Shown here piece after piece: positions 13,785 through 21,018 of a stretch of 64,000 nucleotides of DNA. The stretch is from the IMG/VR virus record IMGVR_UViG_3300007770_001284, positions 1 to 64,000 of that record; one strand, given 5' to 3'. The stretch is from a virus. The position numbers and the translations under genes are program-made. Below the pieces are notes generated by a model, which searched no databases, had not been told where the DNA came from, and saw only the letters and a program-made list of their open reading frames with translations. The stretch's first letter is position 1. Each line of letters opens with the position of its first letter.

Positions 13785-13786
13785 TC

Positions 13787-14344
13787 ATGTCGAATTACGA
13801 TCCCACTGTACCAATGCTCCGTCAACTGCTGGCTCTCTCTATCCTTGGGAGGCTAGAGGAGGCCGGCTTTGAATTGGAGCCACCGAAGCGTAAGCTCGTC
13901 AAACCCGAGCGAGCGGAGAAGATCTTCTCACGAGTGGTCGGTGACCCGACGACCGGGCTCAAGGTGATGGTATACACGACTGTCATCGGGGATGGTGATA
14001 CAATGCCCTACGAGGTACGTCTCGCGGGGTCTGATGCTATCCGGGTGTCGGCGGTATATGTGACCAAGGACGGAGAGACGAGGGGCCTGACAAGCGATAA
14101 GAGGGTGAACCGTACGGGAGATATCGAGGACATTGTAGATCGCATGGTGACACGTATGCGTGACGCCTGGCGTAGCTGCAAGACGGGAGTTCGTTGTCAT
14201 AGCTGCAATGCTCCTAAGTTCGTTACGAAGAATGGGAAGCAAGTCTGCGCTGAAATCTGCTGGAAGACCGATGAAGAAAAGGATCGGGACTCTGTGGCTT
14301 GGAACTATAGAAAACGTCGCCGGCGCTGGGGTGTCCGGTACTAA
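13787..14344 (+). CDS. hypothetical protein with C-terminal zinc ribbon
   Basis: 185 residues from ATG 13787; an in-frame start at 13661 would translate the tandem repeat (LLYPFTHYTLPFYPLHI) and is unlikely. The middle is mixed alpha/beta (KVMVYTTVIGDGD, IRVSAVYVTKDGE). Near the C-terminus CHSC with CAEIC about 17 residues on forms a zinc ribbon, followed by a very basic end (YRKRRRRWGVRY). This suggests a nucleic-acid-binding protein. Behind P4 and the long leader. Confidence 0.78.
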   Translation: MSNYDPTVPMLRQLLALSILGRLEEAGFELEPPKRKLVKPERAEKIFSRVVGDPTTGLKVMVYTTVIGDGDTMPYEVRLAGSDAIRVSAVYVTKDGETRGLTSDKRVNRTGDIEDIVDRMVTRMRDAWRSCKTGVRCHSCNAPKFVTKNGKQVCAEICWKTDEEKDRDSVAWNYRKRRRRWGVRY

Positions 14345-14356
14345 TGAGGAGAGAAT

Positions 14357-14608
14357 ATGTCTGATGGAAATATTGTTTATCTAGATCGCGACCAATGTAT
14401 CGACTTTGGAGTCGAGTACTTTGGCGCGGGGTCGCTATGCGTCCCGGCTGATAGGCTGCTACGCTCAAAGGATTACGATCGTGTGCACCGAGATCTGCTC
14501 GAACCGCTGGGCCAGAATCTCGTGCACCTCGAGCGGCGTAGCCGCGATGCACCCGGGTGGTTCAATCTTTTCGAAACTCCAAGTCGCTCTCCCGCCCAAG
14601 GCGGGTAA
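14357..14608 (+). CDS. hypothetical protein, 83 residues
   Basis: GAGGAGAG precedes ATG 14357. Soluble, mixed charge (begins MSDGNIVYLDRDQCIDFG). The C-terminus is rich in Pro/Ser/Arg. It follows the zinc-ribbon gene by 12 bases, so is likely co-transcribed. No family recognised. Confidence 0.68.
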   Translation: MSDGNIVYLDRDQCIDFGVEYFGAGSLCVPADRLLRSKDYDRVHRDLLEPLGQNLVHLERRSRDAPGWFNLFETPSRSPAQGG

Positions 14609-14619
14609 GAGAAGAATTA

Positions 14620-14829
14620 ATGAAGAAGATCTTCGGTTGGTTTGGTTGGCTCTTTTGCGAATTCGCATTTCGCTTGTGGGATATATCGACTGACCATGCA
14701 TGGGAAACCCACTGGATCGCCACGGGGGAGGAGCTTCCTCGCCCCATCCGTCAGCGCCTCGGCGACTTCGTCGCTCGTATCTTTTACGCTATCGGACGCA
14801 AGTTCTATTATTTGGAAGACAGATCATGA
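14620..14829 (+). CDS. hypothetical protein, 69 residues, aromatic N-terminus
   Basis: ATG 14620 after AAGAGAAG; the upstream in-frame stretch from 14557 overlaps the previous gene. The N-terminus is hydrophobic and aromatic (KKIFGWFGWLFCEFAFRLWDI) and may sit on the membrane surface or span it poorly. The rest is helical and basic. Its stop overlaps the next start (ATGA). Confidence 0.68.
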   Translation: MKKIFGWFGWLFCEFAFRLWDISTDHAWETHWIATGEELPRPIRQRLGDFVARIFYAIGRKFYYLEDRS

Positions 14830-15227
14830 GTGCACATAAGCTGTATCCTGTCAGGGATGAAGACATCCCTCGATACATCAACCCACATGACTCCATGGTA
14901 AAATTCGCGGAGCGTGAGCGGTGGAAGATCATGCTGACGGGGAAGAAGATCGTTCCGTGGAAGACCGACATGATCGGTGCACTAGTCAGATACCTCCCAA
15001 CATTTCAGCACGACATCCGTAGAAATGAAGAGAGTCGACCCCTGCTCGGTGCTATGGGTACTGTCATCTCCGGTGAGTGGGTCAGTAACGCTTCTGTCGG
15101 TACTGATTTCTGTTTTTACAATATTCTCTGGCACGGAGTTGGATGTAGCGAAGACATGTCAGCTCGAGCAGATTTTCTCACCAAGACCGTACGTGTCGTT
15201 GACTTGGTGAGCAAGGAAGATAAGTGA
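14826..15227 (+). CDS. hypothetical protein, 133 residues
   Basis: ATG 14826 in an ATGA overlap; an in-frame start at 14700 would overlap the preceding gene by 130 bases. No signal peptide. The C-terminal half (GTVISGEWVSNASVGTDFCFYNILWHGVGC, then VRVVDLV) looks like a beta-rich domain. No family recognised. It is followed five bases later by an alpha/beta hydrolase. Confidence 0.72.
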   Translation: MSAHKLYPVRDEDIPRYINPHDSMVKFAERERWKIMLTGKKIVPWKTDMIGALVRYLPTFQHDIRRNEESRPLLGAMGTVISGEWVSNASVGTDFCFYNILWHGVGCSEDMSARADFLTKTVRVVDLVSKEDK

Positions 15228-15231
15228 TATT

Positions 15232-15699
15232 ATGACAAAGATTTTGTTCCTGCACGGAAAGGAATCGAAGCCCGGTGGCGAAAAGGTTAGTCGGCTCGAG
15301 CGAGACGGATACACTATTTTTAACCCCCTATTGACAAAGCACTCGTTCGAAGAGTCTGTTGCAACTGCTCAAGAGGTTGTTGATACCCAATCGCCCGATA
15401 TCATTGTGGGCTCGAGCCGCGGGGGTGCAATTGCCATGTGCCTCGAGACGCATGCGCGTCTCGTATTGATCGCTCCCGCCTGGTCTCACTATCGCCAGAC
15501 GGCGGGGAAGAAGCTAGCTAGCGACACTGTGGTCCTCCATTCTAGAGATGATACGATTATCAGGTTCGAAGACAGTAAGCGTCTTGTAGAAGTATACGAT
15601 GCCACCTTAGTTGAAACAGGTACCGACCATCGGATGAAAGATGAAGAAGCGCTAGAGTCTCTGGCAAGTACAGTAAGAAGGTGTGTTAATGAAAGTTAG
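15232..15699 (+). CDS. small alpha/beta hydrolase
   Basis: 155 residues. ILFLHGKESKPGG is the oxyanion-strand start. GSSRGG at 60-65 is the nucleophile elbow (Ser62), LHSRDDTII supplies the acid and TDHRM the His, so the triad is complete. The size and the LHG...G(S)SRGG pattern resemble the YqiA/DUF1749-type small esterases. Substrate unknown; esterases in phages may act on host lipids or surface polymers. AAGGAAG lies before ATG 15232. It overlaps the next gene by 11 bases. Confidence 0.82.
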   Translation: MTKILFLHGKESKPGGEKVSRLERDGYTIFNPLLTKHSFEESVATAQEVVDTQSPDIIVGSSRGGAIAMCLETHARLVLIAPAWSHYRQTAGKKLASDTVVLHSRDDTIIRFEDSKRLVEVYDATLVETGTDHRMKDEEALESLASTVRRCVNES

Positions 15700-15997
15700 C
15701 AATTTCCTGATTGGACTTTTTCTTGGAGCCGTATTCGCTTCTGTCTTTATGTCACATCGCCATGACTCAGAGATAGAGCAGCGCGATTTCCGATGTAACG
15801 AGAGAATATCGAAGATGAGTAGAGACCACCAGACGTATATTAACAATATTGAAGATGTCGATGAAGCATGCGCTGAGCTGCTTGAACGAAACACAGAGCT
15901 GGAGACAGCAGTGGTTGTTCTAAACCAGACAATCATACAAGACGAAGTGAATTGTTTGTGGAGGATTAACCAAGTTGAAAAGGAGTGCTGCCAATGA
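15689..15997 (+). CDS. membrane-anchored coiled-coil protein, spanin-like
   Basis: 102 residues from ATG 15689. One N-terminal membrane segment (FLIGLFLGAVFASVFM, about 5-20) is followed by a charged helical ectodomain with heptad character (EIEQRDFRCNERISKM, CAELLERNTELETAVVVL). It has four Cys. The N-in, coiled-coil-out layout is that of inner-membrane spanins (Rz-type), which link the membranes during lysis. No overlapping Rz1-type lipoprotein is nested in it, though lipoproteins are encoded at 17461 and 19962. The role is inferred from architecture only. Confidence 0.7.
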   Translation: MKVSNFLIGLFLGAVFASVFMSHRHDSEIEQRDFRCNERISKMSRDHQTYINNIEDVDEACAELLERNTELETAVVVLNQTIIQDEVNCLWRINQVEKECCQ

Positions 15998-16185
15998 ACA
16001 AGCTGGAAAAAGTAATCGTGTGGAGATTAATCTCTATCGTCATTACTCTCTTTGTGCTATTAGCTGCGACAGGAAATATGAAAGCCGCTACATGGGTTAC
16101 TGTACTTCTTCATGTAGTGTTGACCGCTGCACATCTTACATTCGAATCAGTTTGGGATGAATGGAGGGCTAATGATAGTGGGTGA
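15994..16185 (+). CDS. DUF2061-like membrane protein
   Basis: 63 residues, ATGA overlap. EKVIVWRLISIVITLFVLLAATG then a second hydrophobic stretch (AATWVTVLLHVVLTAAHLTF) and a final ESVWDEW match the two-span DUF2061 pattern (sWRi..t..ty..TG....a......e........heR.W). The biochemical role of the family is unknown to me. It directly follows the spanin-like gene, so it could belong to an envelope/lysis set. Confidence 0.75.
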   Translation: MNKLEKVIVWRLISIVITLFVLLAATGNMKAATWVTVLLHVVLTAAHLTFESVWDEWRANDSG

Positions 16186-16387
16186 TCTAGTACGGCCTAA
16201 GGAGTCCCATGCAGACATGTTCTCGTCACATGACGATATCGGTGTGGTTCTAGAGGTACACCATCCAAGAACAGCCCAACCCGATTATCGAACACCTACA
16301 TCATTGCTTGTTTTTTTTCCGCATGCTGGATTGAAGAAAAAGTGGTTTCACAAATATGAACTGGAGATGGTTAATGTACGCGGGTGA
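16172..16387 (+). CDS. VGDxV small protein 1
   Basis: 71 residues from ATG 16172, after GGAGGG. IVGDLVRPKE, IGVVLEVHHP, SLLVFFPHAG and ELEMVN give the five-strand pattern of a tiny SH3-like barrel. First of eight related genes (16172, 16374, 16537, 16695, 16927, 17114, 18985, 19761) joined by overlaps. Role unknown. Confidence 0.75.
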   Translation: MIVGDLVRPKESHADMFSSHDDIGVVLEVHHPRTAQPDYRTPTSLLVFFPHAGLKKKWFHKYELEMVNVRG

Positions 16388-16550
16388 TATTGTAAAAGCA
16401 GATTCATGGCTAGAGGAAATTGGTGGAAAGGTGGGGATTATCATCTTGGTACATGGCGGAGAGCATTGCAGATCAGCAAGAGTATTGTTCGACACAGGAA
16501 TTACTCTCATACGTCTAGACAACTTGAGGCTAGCAAATGAAGGTTGGTGA
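16374..16550 (+). CDS. VGDxV small protein 2
   Basis: 58 residues from ATG 16374 (after GGAGATGG; the TTG/ATG further up would overlap more). YAGDIVKADSW, VGIIILVHGG, ARVLFDTGI and LDNLRL follow the family layout. It overlaps its neighbours by 14 bases on each side. Confidence 0.72.
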   Translation: MYAGDIVKADSWLEEIGGKVGIIILVHGGEHCRSARVLFDTGITLIRLDNLRLANEGW

Positions 16551-16695
16551 CTCAGTGATGTTGACAAACGCGGTGGTGGAGCAGTGGATAAGAATTGGCC
16601 TCGTGCTGGGATACTCTCGTGGGATGGTGCTGGTATTTTGGGGGGAAGATTTCCCTTGTGAAGAAGAGTATCCAGAACAAATACGGGTGGTGTGA
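16537..16695 (+). CDS. VGDxV small protein 3
   Basis: 52 codons, ATG 16537 to TGA 16693-16695. MKVGDSVMLTNAVVEQWIRI, then GLVLGY, MVLVFWGEDF and QIRVV fit the family. It overlaps the upstream gene by 14 bases and the next start by one base (TGATG). Confidence 0.72.
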   Translation: MKVGDSVMLTNAVVEQWIRIGLVLGYSRGMVLVFWGEDFPCEEEYPEQIRVV

Positions 16696-16940
16696 TGAAA
16701 ATTGGCGATACAGTTAGACAAAACTTCAAGCTCATCGAGTTTAGAGGCAGTAAAGTACCGAAGCGTCCTGATCAAGTTGGCGTGGTTGTTGAGGTCTCTG
16801 ACCGCCGACACGAGTTCCCTGAAAAATATGCCAAGTGGGCAGAGTGGCTCGGACGCTCTGTTACTGTGCTGTGGTCGAATGGAAAGCTAATCGAGAATAT
16901 GGCAGAGAATTCTTTGGACGTAATCGATGAAAGTCGGTGA
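16695..16940 (+). CDS. VGDxV small protein 4
   Basis: 81 residues from ATG 16695. MKIGDTVRQNFKLI, VGVVVEVSDR, VTVLWSNGK and NSLDVIDE; a helical insert (PEKYAKWAEWL) makes it longer than its sisters. Overlaps the next gene by 14 bases. Confidence 0.75.
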   Translation: MKIGDTVRQNFKLIEFRGSKVPKRPDQVGVVVEVSDRRHEFPEKYAKWAEWLGRSVTVLWSNGKLIENMAENSLDVIDESR

Positions 16941-17127
16941 TATAGTGGTCGGTCTTGCTCAAGATCCGTGGGGTGAGGAGGCAACCTGGCACACAGACGT
17001 CACGGGGCTCATAATTCGTGTGATTAAAGATGTGGAGTACCCACCTCTTATCGAAGTTTTGTGGGATGACGGTTACGTTTCTAAAGTATGCCAAGATGAA
17101 TTGGGGGTGCTTAATGAAGGTAGGTGA
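16927..17127 (+). CDS. VGDxV small protein 5
   Basis: 66 residues. MKVGDIVVGLAQDP, TGLIIRVIKD, IEVLWDDGYVSKV and ELGVLNE match the family. The W-D/N-x-G turn (VLWDDG) is shared with member 4 (VLWSNG). Confidence 0.75.
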   Translation: MKVGDIVVGLAQDPWGEEATWHTDVTGLIIRVIKDVEYPPLIEVLWDDGYVSKVCQDELGVLNEGR

Positions 17128-17281
17128 CACGGTGCGCTGGAAAAACGTGCGAGTCCATGGGACAGTCATTGGTGTTGTAGTGAACGAGCTTCGTCACGGC
17201 ATGAATTCATCTTTCGTAGATGTACTTGTAAATGGAGAAGTGGTACCTGTCAACTGGCTAGCGTTAGAGGTGATTAAATGA
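17114..17281 (+). CDS. VGDxV small protein 6
   Basis: 55 residues from ATG 17114. MKVGDTVRWKNVRVHG, VIGVVVNE, FVDVLVNGEVVPV and LALEVIK. It ends in an ATGA overlap with the next gene, which is of another family. Confidence 0.75.
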   Translation: MKVGDTVRWKNVRVHGTVIGVVVNELRHGMNSSFVDVLVNGEVVPVNWLALEVIK

Positions 17282-17457
17282 GTGAATACGAAGCAGTTGG
17301 AATTGCAGAAGGATTTATTGAGTGTGACGATAACAAGAAGATTATCGAAGCGTGGCAATACTTAATTGATACTGGTCTATGCTGGCGACTGCAAGGCTGG
17401 TTTGGAAGAGCTGCTATGGAAATGATCGAAGAAGGCCTGTGTCACGAAAGCGGATAA
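17278..17457 (+). CDS. small conserved-type phage protein, 59 residues
   Basis: ATG 17278 in an ATGA overlap, stop 17455-17457. The AWQYLIDTGLCWRLQGWFG segment and the following IEEGLC are the pattern of a short protein I recall from many unrelated phages, of unknown function. Acidic, helical, no membrane segment. Confidence 0.78.
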   Translation: MSEYEAVGIAEGFIECDDNKKIIEAWQYLIDTGLCWRLQGWFGRAAMEMIEEGLCHESG

Positions 17458-17460
17458 GAA

Positions 17461-17811
17461 ATGATTAGATTCTCTTTACTAGTTTTATTGCTTAGCTGCG
17501 GCCCTAACAAGCTGTTCAAAACCAAGTATCTTTCTCTATCAGAGAGTCCTTGTGTCGACGGCACAGTACTCAACATCGAACAAGCAGGATGCGAGAGTTT
17601 CTACTGGGGTACAATGTCTAGCGGTGAAGTTCTAAAAATCAGGTGTACATACTCTCCTAACGAAAGCTGGTGGACTAGTACATCTTTTTATGCGGTGCCG
17701 TACGGCCATCCCCTCATAGAAAGTAGCTGGGGAATGTACTGTGAAGATAGACATGTCAAGATGTTCGCTCTTCCGCGTGATGTTCGTCTAGACAAAGAGA
17801 GTGTTAAATGA
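17461..17811 (+). CDS. putative small lipoprotein
   Basis: 116 residues. A very short signal (MIRFSLLVLLLSC) ends in LLSC-G, a lipobox with Cys13, after which the mature part has four more Cys in a beta-rich domain. It would be lipid-anchored in the envelope of a Gram-negative host. Phage lipoproteins may act in superinfection exclusion or lysis; nothing in the sequence decides. Ends in an ATGA overlap. Confidence 0.68.
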   Translation: MIRFSLLVLLLSCGPNKLFKTKYLSLSESPCVDGTVLNIEQAGCESFYWGTMSSGEVLKIRCTYSPNESWWTSTSFYAVPYGHPLIESSWGMYCEDRHVKMFALPRDVRLDKESVK

Positions 17812-17933
17812 CAGAGCGTGAATTTATCCATTGGCTACGAGGATACATCTCTCTTGATGAATCTCTAGATAAACCACGTGTAAATAGAATAAGAGAATAT
17901 TTAAAGCGGGTTCAAGTTGAAACAAAAAATTAA
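17808..17933 (+). CDS. very small protein, 41 residues
   Basis: ATG 17808 (ATGA overlap), TAA 17931-17933. TEREFIHWLRGYISLDESLD then RVNRIREYLKRV is the EF..WL.G....... I..HL pattern of a short phage protein type I recall, of unknown function. It overlaps the next gene by 17 bases. Confidence 0.7.
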   Translation: MTEREFIHWLRGYISLDESLDKPRVNRIREYLKRVQVETKN

Positions 17934-18162
17934 AGAATGGGCTGGTAGCTGCCAGCGGTGTGATAGAGAAAGTGACGTACATATTATGTCTATGTTTGAT
18001 ATATCTCTTATCTGTATGGAGTGCTTTGAAGAAGAGCAAGTCCACCCAAGGTATGAAGCAGCTCGAGATGCCGAGCTCAGAGAGTTAAAGAAGGGCAATA
18101 CGAATTTTGAGGGAATTGGGTATCCGGCAAATGACATTGCAAATGACCCTATCGATTGGTAA
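17917..18162 (+). CDS. small zinc-binding phage protein
   Basis: 81 residues, TTG start at 17917 preceded by AAAGCGGG. CQRC (about 12-15), then SMFDISLICMECFEEE with a CxxxC-like pair, and HPRYEAARDAELRELKKG are typical of a common phage family of unknown function (CQRC...TMS.FN....C..C...E..HP.Y..A). It probably forms a zinc ribbon. Confidence 0.8.
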   Translation: MKQKIKEWAGSCQRCDRESDVHIMSMFDISLICMECFEEEQVHPRYEAARDAELRELKKGNTNFEGIGYPANDIANDPIDW

Positions 18163-18178
18163 CCACATAAGAAATAAA

Positions 18179-18988
18179 ATGAAAGATAAAGCGACAGAGA
18201 CGCTTGAAAACATTTATCACAGAGGACAAGAAAAAATCTGGGACGGCCGAGTTGTGCTACGAGAACTTGTCGAAAAACACGGTGCCCCCCACGAGCTACC
18301 ACCAGGAAAGAAGCGCGCCTTGCAGAATATTTTTGCAGTCATTCTTGCCGGTGAGGCCGCGGCCTGGAAAATATCTCTTCAATTGGCAGATAGCGTAGAA
18401 GAAGTTGAAGCGAGAATGGCTGCGACCAGTCAAGCGCATGACGAGGCGCGCCACTTTTACGTGATGCGAGACTATTTGGAGTTGACTGACTACGTTCCCC
18501 GTCCCGTACCTCATCCCGTTCGCGAAGCATTGAGGATGGTAGTCTCTACTAAAAATTTATCGAAGAAGCTCCTCGGTATGCAATTAATGGTTGAACCGGT
18601 GGCTCTAACCATCTTTCAAGAGGTCCGACGTACTTCACCTGAACCAATATTGGCTGAGCTGCTTGAGTACTTTGAGAGGGACGAGGCTCGGCATGTTGCA
18701 TTGGGCGTCTACCATCTCCCGTCAGTCGTGAAAGATCTATCCACGCCGCAGCTTATCTCTCTTATCATGTGGCAGATGAGAGTGTTTATGCTCGAGCTTC
18801 ATGGATTAAAAGAACTGCGTGAAGATTTTGAAGCCATCGGTCTAGACCCAAAAGACTTATTCGAGCTAGCAGAGAAAAAACAATTAAGCGCTCTTCAGGA
18901 TTTTGTTGCCGAGCTGGGACTGAGCCCTAAGGTGTGGGAGCCAATACGTTATTTTATCCGTTGGCAGAAGGAAAGAATTCTGCAATGA
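18179..18988 (+). CDS. ferritin-like diiron protein
   Basis: 269 residues from ATG 18179; an in-frame start at 18107 overlaps the preceding gene. Four helices carry the iron ligands expected of a diiron carboxylate protein: Glu in LAGEAAAWK, HDEARH, Glu in MVEPVAL, and RDEARH. Two E-x-x-H pairs plus two single Glu define ferritin-like oxygenases/oxidases. Size fits the stand-alone family rather than ribonucleotide reductase R2, and no radical Tyr is obvious. Substrate unknown. Its neighbour at 19193 is another iron oxygenase. Confidence 0.82.
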   Translation: MKDKATETLENIYHRGQEKIWDGRVVLRELVEKHGAPHELPPGKKRALQNIFAVILAGEAAAWKISLQLADSVEEVEARMAATSQAHDEARHFYVMRDYLELTDYVPRPVPHPVREALRMVVSTKNLSKKLLGMQLMVEPVALTIFQEVRRTSPEPILAELLEYFERDEARHVALGVYHLPSVVKDLSTPQLISLIMWQMRVFMLELHGLKELREDFEAIGLDPKDLFELAEKKQLSALQDFVAELGLSPKVWEPIRYFIRWQKERILQ

Positions 18989-19212
18989 GGGTAGGAGATA
19001 TTGTCAAGGTAAGAGATCATGTTGATATTAATGTGCATCGGTTTTTCGGTTTAGATACGCTCCAAAAAAAGAAAGAAACGAGGGTCGGTCTTATCATTGA
19101 TTGCCAAGAGATGTATGATGGTTTCTGCGAATATGAAGTAATTTTTGAGGGGTGGTCTAGTTGGTTCCGTGATCTAGAGCTTGAGGTGCTTAATGAACAG
19201 GATATTCTCTAA
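18985..19212 (+). CDS. VGDxV small protein 7
   Basis: 75 residues, ATGA overlap with the diiron gene. MRVGDIVKVRDHVDIN, VGLIIDCQEM, YEVIFEGWSSWF and LELEVLNE fit the family. It overlaps the next gene by 20 bases. Confidence 0.75.
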   Translation: MRVGDIVKVRDHVDINVHRFFGLDTLQKKKETRVGLIIDCQEMYDGFCEYEVIFEGWSSWFRDLELEVLNEQDIL

Positions 19213-19774
19213 AGAAAATAATGACATTTATAAATTAGACTTTAGATTTGATCAAGAAAAAATGGTTGAAGCTTACCACATTGCGGAGGATCGAATCGGA
19301 TTTTCTAGCGGTGTGGTTAATTGTATAAGCATCACAAAACGAGTTGATGGCTCATCCAGTAATCCTCGTGGAATATTTTGGATGAACAATAAAGACTATA
19401 AAGAAGTGCAAGTCGAAAAGTACGTTGATGAAACGAAATATAGCAAATTCGAAGAGCTTTTAGAAGACACCTACTTCAGAAAAGTTTATGATGATATGTC
19501 TAGACGTTTTGTGATGGGACGTGTTCGAATATTGCGATTGGGCTCAAGAAAATGTTTAAGCTATCACCGCGATCCTGAACCGAGAATTCACATTCCGATT
19601 ATAACAAACCCAGGAAGCATGATGATCGTTAATAATTTCGCAACTCATATGAAGGCAGATGGGTCTGCATATTTTATGGACACAACGAAGTACCACACAG
19701 CCTTAAACGGCGGAGAAGAAGAACGTATACATCTCGTAGCAACTGTTCTCGAAAGGACAGATGAACGTCGGTGA
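19193..19774 (+). CDS. 2-oxoglutarate/Fe(II) oxygenase, aspartyl-hydroxylase-like
   Basis: 193 residues from ATG 19193. YHRDPEPRIHIPI contains the HxD iron ligands, and the distal His is in TTKYHTALNGG, followed by RIHLV for 2-oxoglutarate. The jelly-roll spacing and the HRD...R.H.P pattern resemble aspartyl/asparaginyl beta-hydroxylases. Such enzymes hydroxylate proteins or small molecules; 2OG oxygenases are frequent in marine phages. Target unknown. Confidence 0.8.
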   Translation: MNRIFSKENNDIYKLDFRFDQEKMVEAYHIAEDRIGFSSGVVNCISITKRVDGSSSNPRGIFWMNNKDYKEVQVEKYVDETKYSKFEELLEDTYFRKVYDDMSRRFVMGRVRILRLGSRKCLSYHRDPEPRIHIPIITNPGSMMIVNNFATHMKADGSAYFMDTTKYHTALNGGEEERIHLVATVLERTDERR

Positions 19775-19952
19775 TTTAGTCAACATAAGGGATCCCATCG
19801 ACGACACAATAAAATGTGCTGTGCTGCTTTCCGTACCAACAAAAAATCCCTATGTCGGATACACTGCAGTTGTGCTACTCAACGGTAGAACATTTGAAAT
19901 ACTCTGGGAGACGCTCTTTGAGCTCAACAAAAAAGTGTGGGATGATACTTAA
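19761..19952 (+). CDS. VGDxV small protein 8
   Basis: 63 residues, overlaps the oxygenase by 14 bases. MNVGDLVNIRDPIDD, AVLLSVPTK, YTAVVLLNGRTFEI and LFELNKK. Last member of the array. Confidence 0.72.
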   Translation: MNVGDLVNIRDPIDDTIKCAVLLSVPTKNPYVGYTAVVLLNGRTFEILWETLFELNKKVWDDT

Positions 19953-19961
19953 TACATTGGA

Positions 19962-20258
19962 ATGAATAAGGTTGGCGGGCTCCTTTTTTTATTAACCTTG
20001 TGCGCATGCGCGCACACAGGCCCGAGTAGACGCACCGCTGAAAGGTGCACCCCACTGCTCGAAGAAATTCTTATCATCCAAGATTTTAGAGAAGAATTAA
20101 ATCAAGAGATCGCAGTCGCTATCCATAGTCGTAAAGCGGGGGAGCTCACAAAAGAGCAGTACCACGAAATATTTGAGCTGTGGTTAAGCCGTGAAAACGG
20201 ATTACGTTCTTACGTGACAGAATTATATGACAGAGCTTACAAGACAGGATGCTTATAG
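19962..20258 (+). CDS. putative small lipoprotein, 98 residues
   Basis: ATG 19962. The signal peptide MNKVGGLLFLLTLCAC ends in a lipobox (LTLC or LCAC); the mature part is helical and charged (EEILIIQDFREELNQEIAVAI). It ends directly before the promoter at 20260. Helical lipoproteins can be outer-membrane spanins or exclusion proteins; undecided. Confidence 0.68.
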   Translation: MNKVGGLLFLLTLCACAHTGPSRRTAERCTPLLEEILIIQDFREELNQEIAVAIHSRKAGELTKEQYHEIFELWLSRENGLRSYVTELYDRAYKTGCL

Positions 20259-20259
20259 T

Positions 20260-20288
20260 GTGTAAACGTAACAGTCTATTATTACAAT
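20260..20288 (+). promoter_or_regulatory. variant phage-type promoter (GTGTAA-N17-TACAAT)
   Basis: GTGTAA 20260-20265, exactly 17 bases, TACAAT 20283-20288 followed by ATGTTAAGTGAGG. One base differs from the -35 core of P1-P4 and the -10 is identical; the CTTC extension is missing. It drives the HD gene at 20309. Confidence 0.6.
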
Positions 20289-20308
20289 ATGTTAAGTGAG
20301 GGGTTAGT

Positions 20309-20803
20309 TTGAGTAACATAGTAGAACGAGCTAAACAATTTGCATTGGAACACCACAAGGGTCAAGTTCATGGTCCGAGACCTTTTTGGCACCACCTTAG
20401 AGATGTTGTGAATGTTTTGAAAGAATTCGGCGTGAAGGACGCAGATCTTCTTGCTGCTGCATGGCTTCACGACGTAGTTGAAGATACATCAGTTACTATA
20501 ACTAAGGTTAAGACAGAATTTGGTGATCGGGTCGGTGTACTAGTTGATGCATTGACCGACGGTCCGGGAAAGACGAGAGCAGAAAAGAAAGCGAAGCCGT
20601 ACCGCATGCTCCCTACAATTCCTGGTGCAACAACAGTGAAGGTAGCTGATCGAATCGCAAACGTCCGTTTTTCCCATAAGCAGCACGCGCAACGTTATCT
20701 GACATGCTACAAGACAGAGCATCCAGGTTTTTTGAAAGCCCTGCGAGTGCAGGATGAGCTAAAAGAAATGTGGCATCATTTAGACTCATTGCTGACCGAT
20801 TAA
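20309..20803 (+). CDS. HD-domain protein, small alarmone hydrolase-like
   Basis: 164 residues, TTG start after GTGAGGGG. His at 28-29 (PFWHHL), HDVVED around 54-59, ALTDG, and VKVADRIANV with Asp114 follow the metal-dependent HD layout of SpoT/Mesh1-type (p)ppGpp hydrolases, and the length fits a stand-alone hydrolase without a synthetase domain. It would lower (p)ppGpp or a related nucleotide, which could block the host stringent response during infection. Other nucleotide substrates are possible. It has its own promoter and terminator. Confidence 0.82.
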   Translation: MSNIVERAKQFALEHHKGQVHGPRPFWHHLRDVVNVLKEFGVKDADLLAAAWLHDVVEDTSVTITKVKTEFGDRVGVLVDALTDGPGKTRAEKKAKPYRMLPTIPGATTVKVADRIANVRFSHKQHAQRYLTCYKTEHPGFLKALRVQDELKEMWHHLDSLLTD

Positions 20804-20806
20804 TAT

Positions 20807-20830
20807 AAAGGGCAGTTAGCTCTTTTTTTA
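20807..20830 (+). terminator. rho-independent terminator
   Basis: AAAGGGC-AGTTA-GCTCTTT (one GU pair) followed by four more T. It ends the HD gene and isolates the tagged cluster that follows. Confidence 0.7.
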
Positions 20831-21018
20831 GGTTTACAGCAATAATATTAATATGCTGGGGTGACTATTTAGTTGCAAAGATAGAGCTTTGTGAGAGAGT
20901 CGACATTTTGAAGGCTGTAATTGAGGACAGTTCCAGCCAGAAGCAATATTTAGTAACCAGATCACCTGCTTCAGGTTGTGGTGTGTGTACACGCTTAAGT
21001 CCTCGAGGGAATGCTAGA

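Noticed and set aside
20908-21018. N-terminal extension upstream of the tagged start at 21019
   Set aside because: It would place 37 residues before the tag; in all other family members the tag is at the very start.
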